Shown one piece after another: positions 18,770-27,856 of a DNA stretch of 64,000 nt; within the stretch, counting starts at the first letter, position 1, and every line of letters begins with the position of its first letter. The stretch lies in the NCBI RefSeq assembly GCF_016862635.1, contig NZ_BONI01000025.1:43798-107797 (forward strand), given 5' to 3'. Origin of the DNA: Catellatospora coxensis (GTDB taxonomy: Bacteria; Actinomycetota; Actinomycetes; Mycobacteriales; Micromonosporaceae). The notes under the pieces are model-generated. The model was not told where the DNA came from and did not search any database. It worked only from the letters and a program-made list of their open reading frames with translations. The position numbers and the translations under genes are program-made.

Positions 18770-19753
18770 ATGTTCGGACTCTTCCGCAAGCCGCCCACGC
18801 CAGATACCGACTACGCCCAGGCCGACCTGGAGCTGCGTGCCGCACGTGACCGCGCCATCGCAGGTGACTGGGCGGCGGTCCGGCACCTGATGGACGCCAC
18901 CGGCCGGGACTGGGAGCTGCGCAGCCGGCGGCTGTCGGTGCTGGGCTCCGCCGCCGGGCGATCCCCGCGTTGGCTGGACGCGTGGGAAGCCGCCGTGCCG
19001 GACGACCCGACGGTCGCCATCCTGCGAGCCGACGCGCTGCTGGACCAGGCCGGTGAAGCCCGCGGCAGCAAGTCCGCGCGCAACACCAGCCGGGAGCAGT
19101 TCCAGGAGTTCGAGCGGCTGTCCCACCTCGCGGCCCAGGCCAGCCGGCGCGCGCTGGAGCTCAACCCGGACGACCCGTACCCGTGGGCGACCCGCATGGA
19201 CACCATGTTCGCCAACGGGCGGCGGCAGCGTGAGGAGTTCGCCGCTGCGATGGAGGAGTCGGTCAAGCGCGACCCCTTCAACTTCGAGACCCACCTGTCG
19301 GCGGTGAGCTTCCTCTGCCAGAAGTGGTACGGCTCGCACGAGCAGATGTTCGCCGCCGCCCGCGGGCCCGCCGCCGCCGCGCCGGCCGGCTCATCGGTCA
19401 CGATGCTGCCGCTGCTCGCCCACTTCGAGTACGCGCTGCGCGAGTACGGTTTCGACTCGCGGGCGGAGTCGCTGGCCGCGAAGGCGGAGTATTTCCACCG
19501 GCGCGACGTGATCCAGGAGATCGACTGGTGCGCTGCCAAGTGGCGCGCAGCGGGTGAGCCCCGCCTGGTCGGCCGGGGCATCACGCTCCGGCACTGGCTG
19601 GCGCTGGCCAACTTCCTGGGAGGGCACGACCGGAAGGGCACGAAGGCCCTGCTGGCGCAGATCGGACCGTACCTCGGAAGCACCGCGGCTTACGGCTACT
19701 TCTGGATGCGGCAGGCCCAGGGCTTCCAGGCCGTCTGGAAGTGGGCCAACTAG
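18770..19753 (+). CDS. Unknown protein with TPR-like helical repeats
   Basis: The 327-residue protein begins MFGLFRKPPTPDTDY at ATG 18770 without a clear ribosome site. Helical pairs resembling tetratricopeptides run through it (for example ALELNPDDPYPWATRMDTMFANGRR and VKRDPFNFETHLSAVSFLCQKWYGSHEQMFAAARG). No catalytic motif or signal peptide is seen. It probably acts as a cytoplasmic interaction protein. It lies 98 bp after the predicted SOS gene on the same strand and could be in the same LexA-controlled transcript. The converging DUF1963 gene ends 100 bp further on. Confidence 0.8.
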   Translation: MFGLFRKPPTPDTDYAQADLELRAARDRAIAGDWAAVRHLMDATGRDWELRSRRLSVLGSAAGRSPRWLDAWEAAVPDDPTVAILRADALLDQAGEARGSKSARNTSREQFQEFERLSHLAAQASRRALELNPDDPYPWATRMDTMFANGRRQREEFAAAMEESVKRDPFNFETHLSAVSFLCQKWYGSHEQMFAAARGPAAAAPAGSSVTMLPLLAHFEYALREYGFDSRAESLAAKAEYFHRRDVIQEIDWCAAKWRAAGEPRLVGRGITLRHWLALANFLGGHDRKGTKALLAQIGPYLGSTAAYGYFWMRQAQGFQAVWKWAN

Positions 19754-19853
19754 CAGCACCGTCGCGACTTCACGATCGGTGATGTCGACCGCCCGGCCCG
19801 ACCTGCGGCACTGCCGCCGAGCGCATGGCCTGTCCCGCTGGCGAGGGGTCAGG

Positions 19854-20753
19854 TCAGCAGCAATCGAACCGGTAGTCGAACGGCCGGGCCGGGCAGGCGG
19901 TGCAGACGAACAGGTAGATCCCACCGACATCACCGAGCATCAGGCCGGCGGCATTGCGGATGGCCAGCCACGGGTGTTCCGCGGGGCCGTCCGGCGCCCA
20001 TCCGGCCATCGCCGGACGGTCTTCCCGGGTGATCCACCGCTTGTCGTCACCGCGGTCGAACTCCCAGCTCGCGACAGTCAGCAGGTGCTCCATCGGCGCG
20101 CCGCATGCGCAGTCCGGCCAGTCGGGTGACTGGGTCCAGCCGGGATAACCGCCCACCTTGGTGCCGGGCGCGACCGCGAGGTCGCTCTCGTACTGCCAGC
20201 CGGTGTCCTGCCTGATCTGGGCAACCTGGTCCCTGACCTGCGCCCACACGGCTTGCGGCAGGTCGAAGGTCGGGTATTCGGTCACCGGCTCCGGGGCCAG
20301 CACGCACGGATCGGGGACGTGGTCAGGCTCCGCCTCGGTGTCGGGCGGTGGCATGAGCCGACGCGGGTCGGTGATGTCGGCACTGCGACGCCACCTCAGC
20401 TGCGGACGCGGTGAGCTCCACGGCTCGTGGTCGAACGGGCACCACAGCACCTGCAGCAGGTCGGCGCCCGCCGGGAACGGCAGCTGCGGGACGTCGGTGG
20501 CGTAGAGCTGCAGGACCGGCACCAGCGGCGCCTCGGCCTCGCCGGGCCAGCCGTCGAGGTGGTCGTAGCCCCGCGGCCCGTCGCACATCGGCCACGGCTC
20601 GTCGGCCGGCCACAGCAGCGGGCCGCCCATCGAACTCTGCTCGGCGGTCGGTGTGCCGCGGCGCGGATGAAGCCGAATCGCCGTGCGGGCCAGCGGTGCC
20701 AGCTGCGGTATCGCGGCCGGAAGGTCGATGGGGCCGGGTGGGGTGGTGTACAC
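19854..20753 (-). CDS. DUF1963 (YwqG-like) protein
   Basis: The fold is recognised by TAIRLHPRRG, SSMGGPLLWPADEPWP, PLVPVLQLYATDVPQLPFP and the C-terminal GGIYLFVCTACP. DUF1963 proteins are soluble and of unknown function, often encoded beside regulators. With GTG 20753 the protein has 299 residues and starts VYTTPPGP, close to where family members begin. ATG 20822 (322 residues) and an upstream ATG at 21002 are possible, but base composition above 20822 is less coding-like. The C-terminus has a CxxC and a final Cys-Cys pair. Confidence 0.78.
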   Translation of the reverse strand: MYTTPPGPIDLPAAIPQLAPLARTAIRLHPRRGTPTAEQSSMGGPLLWPADEPWPMCDGPRGYDHLDGWPGEAEAPLVPVLQLYATDVPQLPFPAGADLLQVLWCPFDHEPWSSPRPQLRWRRSADITDPRRLMPPPDTEAEPDHVPDPCVLAPEPVTEYPTFDLPQAVWAQVRDQVAQIRQDTGWQYESDLAVAPGTKVGGYPGWTQSPDWPDCACGAPMEHLLTVASWEFDRGDDKRWITREDRPAMAGWAPDGPAEHPWLAIRNAAGLMLGDVGGIYLFVCTACPARPFDYRFDCC

Positions 20754-21084
20754 GCCGGTGATCGTAAGGTGACCGGTGAACGAGGTGGCGCCGGCCCGGT
20801 TCGGTGGCCGGGTGCGGGACATCGTGACGAACGCCACTGCCGTTCCGGTAATCGAGACCTTCTCGACGACACCTTTCCGGCCGGGAACTTTGTTGTAGGT
20901 GTCGTCGTCACCCGGCGGGAGTCGTCCGCTGGTGAAAACCGGGTGATGTTTGCCAGAACTTGTAGCAGTGTGAGTAGCTGCGATGCGTTTTGTCGGTGGC
21001 ATCGGTCAGTCTAGGCAAGACAGCGACTGCCGGTAGGTCCACCGGCCGTCACCGCCTGATTCCCCCCGACCCGATCGAGGTACC

Positions 21085-22542
21085 GTGTCCAGCCAGCTGC
21101 TCGACTCACCAGCCAAATCCGCGACACCGCCATCAGGTCGCACCCCGCCCGTGATCCGGCTGCTAGTGCTGGCCACGTTCATCGTCATCCTCAACGAGAC
21201 GATCATGATCAACGCGATCCCGAACCTGATGGACGCGTTGAAGATCACAGAACAGACCGCGCAATGGCTCTCGACCGCCTTCATGCTGACCATGGCCGCG
21301 GTCATCCCGATCACCGGATGGTTCCTGCAGCGTGTCTCCACCCGCGGCGCGTACGCCACGGCGATGGGCCTGTTCCTGCTCGGCACCGCGTCGGCCATCG
21401 CCGCGCCCAGCTTCGAGATGCTGCTCGGCGCCCGCATCATCCAGGCGTCCGGCACGGCCGTGATGATGCCGCTGCTGATGACCACCCTGATGCACGTGGT
21501 GCCCGAGCACGACCGGGGCAAGGTGATGGGCAACGTCAGCCTGGCCATCTCGGTCGCGCCCGCGATGGGCCCGGCGCTGTCAGGAGTGATCCTCAACTTC
21601 GGGTCCTGGCGGCTGCTGTTCGCCGTGGTGCTGCCGATCGCCGCCCTGATCACCTGGGGCGGCATGAAGCAGCTCCAGAACGTCGGCGAGCCCGAGGTCA
21701 GCACCATCGACTGGTTCAGCGTGACGCTGGCGGCACTCGGTTTCGGCGGCCTGGTGTACGGGCTCAGCCGCTTCCAGGACGCCGACGTCAGCCTGGCCGG
21801 CGGCATCGTCGTGGCCGGGCTGGCCGCCATCGCCGTCTTCGTCTTCCGGCAGCTGTCGCTGCAGAAGTCGGGGTCGCCGCTGATGGACCTGCGGACACTC
21901 AAACACCGCACGTACACGATCGCGCTGATCCTGATGTCGGTCGCGTTCATGGCGATGCTCGGTTCGATGATCCTGCTGCCGCTCTACCTGCAGAACCTCC
22001 GCGGGCTGAGCGCTCTGCAGGCCGGGCTGCTCGTGATGCCCGGCAGCCTCGCCATGGGCCTGCTCGGGCCGACCGTGGGCCGCCTGTTCGACAAGTTCGG
22101 CGGCCGCGTCCTGGTCATCCCCGGCGCGATCGCGATCAGCCTCGCGCTCGCGGGCTTCACCCAGGTCTCGATGACGATGCCGTACTGGCAGCTGCTCGGA
22201 CTGCACGCGATGCTGATGGTGGGGCTGGCCGCGACCTTCACGCCGGTCTTCACGCTGGGGCTCGGCGCGGTTCCGCCGCCGCTGTACGCCCACGGCAGCT
22301 CGATCCTGGGCACGTTGCAGCAGGTGGCGGCGGCCTTCGGCACCGCACTCGTGGTCACCGTGATGAGCGCGCGAGCCGAGTCGCTCAAGGCGGAGGGCGT
22401 CGCCGTGGCGGCCGCCAGCCTCGACGGCATGCGGCTGGCGTTCGTCATCGGCGTGGTCCTGTCCATCGCCGTGGTCATCACTGCTCTGTTGCTCCCCGCC
22501 AGGGCCGACAGCAACAGCGAGGGCGTGGCACACGCGCACTGA
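21085..22542 (+). CDS. MFS drug exporter, DHA2 (EmrB/QacA) type
   Basis: The 485-residue membrane protein starts at GTG 21085 with GAGG four bases upstream. Motif C-like segments and the DHA2 hallmarks are present: ILNETIMINAIPNL in helix 1, QWLSTAFMLTMAAVIPITGWF, and VVPEHDRGKVMGNVSLAISVAPAMGPALSGVI. Its size fits 14 transmembrane helices. The likely role is proton-driven export of a hydrophobic drug or metabolite. It is divergent from the DUF1963 gene. The 20823-21084 region between them is somewhat AT-richer near 20940-21000 and must hold the promoters. Confidence 0.9.
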   Translation: MSSQLLDSPAKSATPPSGRTPPVIRLLVLATFIVILNETIMINAIPNLMDALKITEQTAQWLSTAFMLTMAAVIPITGWFLQRVSTRGAYATAMGLFLLGTASAIAAPSFEMLLGARIIQASGTAVMMPLLMTTLMHVVPEHDRGKVMGNVSLAISVAPAMGPALSGVILNFGSWRLLFAVVLPIAALITWGGMKQLQNVGEPEVSTIDWFSVTLAALGFGGLVYGLSRFQDADVSLAGGIVVAGLAAIAVFVFRQLSLQKSGSPLMDLRTLKHRTYTIALILMSVAFMAMLGSMILLPLYLQNLRGLSALQAGLLVMPGSLAMGLLGPTVGRLFDKFGGRVLVIPGAIAISLALAGFTQVSMTMPYWQLLGLHAMLMVGLAATFTPVFTLGLGAVPPPLYAHGSSILGTLQQVAAAFGTALVVTVMSARAESLKAEGVAVAAASLDGMRLAFVIGVVLSIAVVITALLLPARADSNSEGVAHAH

Positions 22543-22559
22543 GGGCAGCGCAGAATCGA

Positions 22560-22598
22560 CAGACAGGGCACATCCCATTGCGGGAGGTGCCCTGTCTG
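22560..22598. terminator. Hairpin terminator after MFS gene
   Basis: A 12-bp perfect stem (22560-22571 with 22587-22598) with a 15-base loop, 17 bases after the exporter stop. Confidence 0.75.
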
Positions 22599-22671
22599 CA
22601 CGATCTTCTCCACCTCGACGAGCACTTGCCGATGATGCACGATCACCGAACACGCGGGACATCGCGCTTGA

Positions 22672-23250
22672 TCACGGCCGCCACGGCTCGGACGTGGGTG
22701 GGTACTCCATCGGTGCACCTGGAGCCGCGTCCGGTCGGGTCTGCCGGTCGATCTCGTCGAAGGCCCGAGCCAGCCGGCGCAGCAGGCTGAACAGCCATCC
22801 GACCGAAGCCGGCAGCAGGTACGACGCACCTGCGGAGGCCACGATGAGCAACAGGAGGTCGGCGGTGAACGGCAGCCGGGCGATGAAGCCGAAGGCGATC
22901 GTCGACGCGACTGCGGTGGCGACGATGTCCAGCCCGGCCCGGAGCACGGGGCCGCGCGCGCGGGTATTCGCCTGCTCAGGAGCGGACAGCCCGCCGCCGA
23001 CCCGAAGCCTCCCCAGCTGACGCTTCGCCTGCGGCCAGTCGACCGTGAAGAGGAGCTTGAGCAGCGCCACCAGCAGCGCCCACTTCCCGATCCCGGCAGC
23101 CACCCCGCCTAGCGCGGCGGGGGCCATCCGCGCGAGGAGCCAGTACGTGAACAGCAGCGTCACGTACGCGGCGAGGAAGGCGATGAGCGGCAACAGCGCC
23201 ATGAGCGCCAGGGCCAGCCTGCGCTGATGCGGACCCGACATCTCTGTCAT
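22672..23250 (-). CDS. Unknown four-helix membrane protein
   Basis: The 192-residue protein starts at ATG 23250 behind AAGAGGTGG. Four hydrophobic helices are visible (LALALMALLPLIAFLAAYV, AALGGVAAGIGKWALLVALL, IVATAVASTIAFGFIA, ADLLLLIVASAGASYLLPA). They flank a polar, charged loop near the middle and an acidic, proline-rich cytoplasmic tail. No family is recognised. It stands alone, converging on the MFS gene across a terminator. Confidence 0.75.
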   Translation of the reverse strand: MTEMSGPHQRRLALALMALLPLIAFLAAYVTLLFTYWLLARMAPAALGGVAAGIGKWALLVALLKLLFTVDWPQAKRQLGRLRVGGGLSAPEQANTRARGPVLRAGLDIVATAVASTIAFGFIARLPFTADLLLLIVASAGASYLLPASVGWLFSLLRRLARAFDEIDRQTRPDAAPGAPMEYPPTSEPWRP

Positions 23251-23280
23251 GCCACCTCTTCTCCCGAGCGCGCCGCCATG

Positions 23281-24243
23281 CTATCGGTCGATGTCAGATC
23301 TTTCCGGTGCGCTGCGGAACGTACGGCGGTAGGTGTCCGGGGCCACGCCGACGGTGCGGTGGAAGTGCCGGCGCAGCGTGGTGGCGGTGCCCATGCCGGC
23401 CGCCTCGGCGATCACGTCGATGCCGCTGTCGGTGTTCTCCAGCAGCTCCTGCGCCCGGCGGATGCGCTGCGTGGACAGCCACTGCAGCGGGGTGGTCCCG
23501 GTCGTCGACTTGAAGTGGCGGGCCAGGTTGCGCGAGCTCATGTTCGCCTGCCGGGCCAGGTCTTCCACGGTCAGCGGGCGGTTCAGCCGCTCCATCGCCC
23601 AGGGGAACAGGTCGGCGAGCGGGTGGTCGTCGCGGGCGGGCACCGGGGTGGTGACGAACTGGGCCTGGCCGCCTGCCCGGTGCGGGGGCACGACCAGGCG
23701 GCGGGCGACGGCGTTGGCGACGGTCGAGCCGTGGTCGCGCCGGATGAGGTGCAGGCACAGGTCGATCGCGGCGGCCTTGCCGGCGGAGGCGAGCACGTTG
23801 CCGTTGTCGACGTAGAGCACGTCCGGGTCGACGTCGATCCGGGGGTAGCGGGCGGCCAGCGCCTCGGTGTGGGCCCAGTGCGTGGTGGCGCGCAGCCCGT
23901 CGAGGACCCCGGCGGCGGCGAGCACGAACACGCCGGTGCACAGCGACACCAGCCGCGCGCCTGCCTCGTGAGCTGCGCGGACGGCGTCGACGAGGTCGGC
24001 GGGCGGCTCGGCGTCGATGTCGTCGATGGCGGGGATGATCACGGTGTCGGCGGTGGCGAGCCGGTCCAGACCGGCGTCGGGCTCCATCCGGAACCGGCCG
24101 ACGCCGACCGGGCCGGGGCCGCAGACCACCAGGTCGTACCAGGGGTCGGCGAGGCCGGAGGGGTCGCGGACGAAGATCTCGCAGGCCATGGCGAGTTCGA
24201 AGTGGAGCATCCCGTCGGTGGCGGCGAGCGCGATCGTGGCCAT
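23281..24243 (-). CDS. GlxA-type regulator (DJ-1/PfpI domain plus AraC HTH)
   Basis: The 320-residue protein has an N-terminal DJ-1/PfpI-like domain (about 1-180) with the nucleophile-elbow-like VSLCTGVFVLAAAG (Cys102), and a C-terminal AraC/XylS double HTH (about 220-320; VEDLARQANMSSRNLARHFK, AEAAGMGTATTLRRHF). GlxA-type proteins are transcription factors whose N-terminal domain senses a metabolite. ATG 24243 has no ribosome site. TACACT lies seven bases before it, the layout of a leaderless actinobacterial transcript. It is divergent from the reductase gene at 24347, its likely target. Confidence 0.92.
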   Translation of the reverse strand: MATIALAATDGMLHFELAMACEIFVRDPSGLADPWYDLVVCGPGPVGVGRFRMEPDAGLDRLATADTVIIPAIDDIDAEPPADLVDAVRAAHEAGARLVSLCTGVFVLAAAGVLDGLRATTHWAHTEALAARYPRIDVDPDVLYVDNGNVLASAGKAAAIDLCLHLIRRDHGSTVANAVARRLVVPPHRAGGQAQFVTTPVPARDDHPLADLFPWAMERLNRPLTVEDLARQANMSSRNLARHFKSTTGTTPLQWLSTQRIRRAQELLENTDSGIDVIAEAAGMGTATTLRRHFHRTVGVAPDTYRRTFRSAPERSDIDR

Positions 24244-24307
24244 GTCCGAAAGTGTATGGGGCGTGGCGTTCCAGACACTCGTCCGGGGCGGCCGCCGTTG
24301 GGAGGAT

Positions 24308-24331
24308 CTCTTCAGTCGATCTTTTGAAGAG
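24308..24331. promoter_or_regulatory. Possible operator in the GlxA/reductase gap
   Basis: An inverted repeat, CTCTTCA (24308-24314) and TGAAGAG (24325-24331), with a 10-base spacer lies 16 bp before the reductase start in the short divergent gap. The adjacent AraC-type regulator is the natural candidate to bind it. Confidence 0.35.
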
Positions 24332-24346
24332 CACTGAGGAGCTGAA

Positions 24347-25408
24347 ATGGGTACGGACAAGACGGTCGCGGTGTTCGGGGCGTACGGGCACACCGGCCGG
24401 TTCGTCGTGGCGGAGCTGGCCGCGCGCGGGTTCGTCCCGCTGCTCGTCGGCCGCGACGCGGGCAAGCTCCAGGAGCTGGCGGCGTCCCATCCTGGGCTGG
24501 CGCACCGGGTGGCATCGGTCGACGATCCGGCTTCGCTCGACCGGGCGCTGCGGGGCGCGGCGGCCGTCGTCAACGCCGCCGGCCCGTTCGCCTCGACGGC
24601 GGGTCCCGTGATCGAGGCCGCCCTCCGCAGCGGGATTCCGTATGTGGACGTGGCCGCCGAGATCGAGGCCAACCTCGACACGTTCACGCACTTCGCCGGC
24701 CGTGCCAAGGCCGCGGGCGTCGCGGTGGTCCCGGCGATGGCGTTCTTCGGCGGGCTCGGCGACCTGCTGGTCACCACGGCGATGGGGGACTGGACCGCGG
24801 CCGACGAGGCGCATGTCGCGTACGGGCTGAGCAGCTGGCACCCCACGGCCGGGACCGTCGTGTCCGGCACCGTCTCGCGGGACCGGCGCGACGGCCGCCG
24901 GGTCCGCTACACCGGTGGCCGGATCGAGTACTACGCCGCCGAGCGCGACCTGCCGACCCTGGACTGGGACTTCCCCGCTCCGCTGGGCACCCGGCCGGTC
25001 CTCGGCGAGTTCACGATGGCCGACGTGGTCACCGTCCCCAGCCACCTGGACATCCCCGAGGTGCGCACGTACATGACCGCCGCCGCGGCCAGGGACCTGG
25101 CCTCCCCGGACTCGCCCGCCCCGGCCGCGGTCGACGGCAGCGGCCGGTCGGCGCAGACGTTCGTGGTCGACGTCGTGGTGCGCTCCGGTGACACGCGACG
25201 CCGCGTCGTCGCGACCGGCCGGGACATCTATGCGATCAGCGCACCGCTGGCAGTCGAAGCCGTCCGCCGCATCCTCGCCGGGCAGGTCAGGACGACCGGG
25301 GTCGCCTCGGCGGGCGAGATTTTCGACGTGTCTGACTTCCTGCGCGCCCTGTCGGCTCACCTGTCGGTCGAGGCGCACCGCGAGTCCCGCGTACCGCAGC
25401 TCGCCTGA
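24347..25408 (+). CDS. Saccharopine-dehydrogenase-like NAD(P)-binding reductase
   Basis: The 353-residue protein starts at ATG 24347 with GAGGAG seven bases upstream. A Rossmann fold opens the sequence (VAVFGAYGHTGRFV, then LLVGRDAGKL), followed by NAAGPF and GIPYVDVAAE, as in saccharopine-dehydrogenase-like and trans-acting enoyl reductase proteins. The C-terminal half contains the substrate-domain-like FFGGLGDLLV and FTMADVVTVPSHL. The substrate is unknown. The GlxA-type regulator is divergent 103 bp away and probably controls it. Confidence 0.85.
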   Translation: MGTDKTVAVFGAYGHTGRFVVAELAARGFVPLLVGRDAGKLQELAASHPGLAHRVASVDDPASLDRALRGAAAVVNAAGPFASTAGPVIEAALRSGIPYVDVAAEIEANLDTFTHFAGRAKAAGVAVVPAMAFFGGLGDLLVTTAMGDWTAADEAHVAYGLSSWHPTAGTVVSGTVSRDRRDGRRVRYTGGRIEYYAAERDLPTLDWDFPAPLGTRPVLGEFTMADVVTVPSHLDIPEVRTYMTAAAARDLASPDSPAPAAVDGSGRSAQTFVVDVVVRSGDTRRRVVATGRDIYAISAPLAVEAVRRILAGQVRTTGVASAGEIFDVSDFLRALSAHLSVEAHRESRVPQLA

Positions 25409-25415
25409 TCAGGTC

Positions 25416-25586
25416 TCAGGCGGTGCCGGAGGTGACCGGTCCGGCGGCGAGCCCGGCCTGGGCCGCCATGGCGTCGGCCATGGCGGCCCACACGTGTTCG
25501 GGCAGGACATGGCCCATGCGGGGGTACACGACAGCCCGCGCGCCGGGGATCCGGCGGGCCAGCGCGGCCCCGGCCGACGGGCGGAT
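25416..25586 (-). pseudogene. C-terminal fragment of an alpha/beta hydrolase
   Basis: About 56 residues read IRPSAGAALARRIPGARAVV, YPRMGHVLP, then EHVWAAMADAMAAQAG. This is the usual end of an alpha/beta hydrolase, with the catalytic His in GMGH-like context (here RMGHVLP). No start codon, nucleophile or acid residue is present. The homology stops near 25586, where the TetR fragment on the other strand begins. Confidence 0.6.
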
Positions 25587-25904
25587 GAGCGGGAGTACCT
25601 GCCCCACGACGCGGCCGGGCGGGCCGACGCGCTGGTCGCCGTCGCGTTCCTGTCCCGCGCGGCCGTCGCGCCGGCGCTGGCCGCCGCGCTCGCCCCCGCC
25701 TTCGCCGGGTTCGTGGGGATGCTGAGCACGGTGTTTCAGGGTGCCGGGTGGCCGATCGACGCGCCCGCCGAGGCCCAGCGGCTCGCCGCGCTGCTGGACG
25801 GGCTGCGGCTGCCGGTGCTCGCCGGCGCGCTGACGTACCGGGACGCGCTGGCCGTCGTGGACCGCCACCTCGCCCAGCTCCCCACCGCCGCCGCGCACGC
25901 CTGA
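25584..25904 (+). pseudogene. C-terminal fragment of a TetR-family regulator
   Basis: The last 106 codons read DEREYLPHDAAGRADALVAV through APAEAQRLAALLDGLRLP to a TGA at 25904. The pattern (LP-D near the top, a long helix, EAxRLAALLDGL, DALAVVDRHLAQL) matches the ligand-binding C-terminal domain of BetI-like TetR regulators. The DNA-binding domain is missing and the upstream frame is the tail of an opposite-strand hydrolase. This is a broken gene. Confidence 0.6.
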
Positions 25905-25926
25905 CCTCGTCGGCCCGCCGAGGTCG

Positions 25927-26580
25927 ATGGCACAATGCACGGCCGTGGGCAACTCGACCGTGTACCGGATCTACACCAGCGACGACCTCGGCACCGTGTA
26001 CGCGAAAACTCGTCGGCTGCTCGACCTGCGCTCGCCGACCTGCTGCCGCTCCTACGTCTCGGCGTACATCGAGCTCGACACCCACCGGGACCTCGCCCGC
26101 TACCTGCCGCTGGACCGCGCCCACATCTCGGCGGACGTCCCCGCGGAGCTGTTCGATCAGGTGGCGGCGGTGCTCGACCCGCACCTGCCGGCCACCCGCC
26201 GGATGGCCCGGGGACGGGACGGCAGCGCGTACCTGATGGCCGGCCTGAGCAACGATGTCATCGCGGCGCTGTCCGAGCTGCCGCAGCTCGAAGCCACGGT
26301 CTTCACCCGCGAGCACGAGCTGCACGAGGACCCGGCCGATCTCGTGGTCGCGGCGGTCGGCACCGATCCGGCGTCGCTGTCCTGGCGCGTGTGCTGGCAT
26401 GGCCGGCACAACGGGGCCGGGTTCGAGCTGGGCCTCAACGGGGTGGAGATGTGGCACCGCGATCCGGTGCCGGGCCACAGCCTGTACGTGCACGTCGGCC
26501 CGGATGAGGAGGAACTGGCGCAAGGACTGGCCCGCGCGGTCCGAGGCGGGATCCTCGGCGAGGCCGCCAGCGGATGGTGA
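25927..26580 (+). CDS. Unknown soluble protein
   Basis: The frame from ATG 25927 gives 217 residues; GTG 25945 (VGNSTVYRIYTSDD) is an equally good start. No family is recognised. The sequence has normal codon bias, a CC pair early on (SPTCCRSYVSAYIEL), an acidic middle and WRVCWHGRHNGAGFELGLNG near the C-terminus. No signal peptide or membrane helix is seen. It begins just after the TetR remnant and is followed by 230 bp (26581-26809) in which I see only regulatory DNA for the next gene. Confidence 0.65.
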   Translation: MAQCTAVGNSTVYRIYTSDDLGTVYAKTRRLLDLRSPTCCRSYVSAYIELDTHRDLARYLPLDRAHISADVPAELFDQVAAVLDPHLPATRRMARGRDGSAYLMAGLSNDVIAALSELPQLEATVFTREHELHEDPADLVVAAVGTDPASLSWRVCWHGRHNGAGFELGLNGVEMWHRDPVPGHSLYVHVGPDEEELAQGLARAVRGGILGEAASGW

Positions 26581-26809
26581 CCTCGCCGACGCCCGGCGGG
26601 CTGCGGCGCAGGCCGACACGAAGGCGTACGGCGGGTAGAGCTTCGGCTGCTCGGTGAACGAGCACGACCGGCATGCTGACCCCTGCCTCGATCTTGGACT
26701 GTCCGGTCAGCATATGTCCGATGACGCGACGGCCAGGGCTGTTCGGGATACTTTCGCGTGCTCAGAGGCTATTGACATCAAGTCAGCTTGAAGTCGGAGG
26801 CTGTTGAGC

Positions 26810-27856
26810 ATGACAAACGGGGTACTCGACGAGGTATACCAGCGACTGCAGCACACCGGGCCGGAGCGCGACGGCTGGCTGTCCAACCACGCGCCCATGG
26901 CGGCGGAGGCCCTGGTCCGGCACGGGCACGAAGACCAGGTCCACGCCTGGATCGACGGCTACCGCGACCGGCTGTCCGAACGTCCGCGCGGCATCCAGCG
27001 CATCTCGGCAGGGGAGTGGCGCGACCCGCTGGGCGACCCGGTCCGCACCGGTGACTGGCTCACCTTCTTCGAGCGGCAGCTCACCGAGCGGCCCTGGCGC
27101 GAGGTGCTGGTCCAGTGGTGGCCCCGGCTGCTGCCGGGAGTGGCGGCCGGGGCGACGCACGGCGTGATCAGGGTCGGGCACGCGGTGCGCGCCCTGCTCG
27201 ACGCCGAGCAGGACGGCGAGGCGAGCCCGGCCCGGGTGGCCGAGCTGGGCGCGGGCCTGGGCTACTGGGCCGCCCGCTGGCAGCCGCTCGCACCGGCGGG
27301 CAAGGGCCCGTACCGGGCCGGCGATCCGCGCTCGGCGCTCGACGCGGTGCCCCGGGTGCCGCACCAGCGGTCCGGGATCCGCAACCGGCTCGCGCAGCTC
27401 GCCGACCTGCCGGGATGGGCGGAGTCGGCCGGGGCCGTGCCCGGCGACGCCGAGGCCGCAGCGCCGGACCGGGTCGCCGCCATCGTCGAGGCGGCGGTGC
27501 TGCGGTTCGGCACGCACGGGCACGGCAACCCGGTGATGCTGGTGCACGCGGCGACCGCGCCGAACGCGATCGCGCGGGTGCTGCCGGTGCTGCCCGCCGC
27601 GCTGTGGGAGCCGAGCATCGCGGCCGCGTGGGCCGCGACAGCGGCGGTGACCAGTGCGTACTCGCCCGCCGAGGCGCGGCCGATGCCGGCTCGCGGAGTC
27701 ACGGACCCGGCCGACCTGATGGCGCGCGGCCTGCACGACCAGGACTCGCACGGCATCAAGTTCATCGACGCCGCCCTCGACGTGCACCGCCGCACCGGCG
27801 ACCAGGCAGTGCTCGACGTGGCCACGTACGCCAACGACCTGATCGTCCGGGGCTAA
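26810..27856 (+). CDS. Questin-oxidase-like protein (DUF4243)
   Basis: The 348-residue protein starts at ATG 26810, nine bases after CGGAGG. The N-terminus SNHAPMAAEALVRHG-x-ED-x-VHAWIDGYRDRL is characteristic of the questin oxidase-like family. His-containing motifs recur further on (GVIRVGHAVRALL, HGNPVMLVHAATAPNA, LHDQDSHGIKFIDA). The founding member opens an anthraquinone ring by Baeyer-Villiger oxidation; bacterial members are mostly uncharacterised. A 5-bp inverted repeat, TCAAG-TCAG-CTTGA, at 26779-26792 may be an operator. The gene overlaps the convergent phosphodiesterase gene by four bases. Confidence 0.82.
   Translation: MTNGVLDEVYQRLQHTGPERDGWLSNHAPMAAEALVRHGHEDQVHAWIDGYRDRLSERPRGIQRISAGEWRDPLGDPVRTGDWLTFFERQLTERPWREVLVQWWPRLLPGVAAGATHGVIRVGHAVRALLDAEQDGEASPARVAELGAGLGYWAARWQPLAPAGKGPYRAGDPRSALDAVPRVPHQRSGIRNRLAQLADLPGWAESAGAVPGDAEAAAPDRVAAIVEAAVLRFGTHGHGNPVMLVHAATAPNAIARVLPVLPAALWEPSIAAAWAATAAVTSAYSPAEARPMPARGVTDPADLMARGLHDQDSHGIKFIDAALDVHRRTGDQAVLDVATYANDLIVRG

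Noticed and set aside
23294..25378. A 694-codon minus-strand frame across the GlxA gene and its neighbour
   Set aside because: The true GlxA frame and the divergent reductase explain the region; the long frame crosses both and lacks domains.
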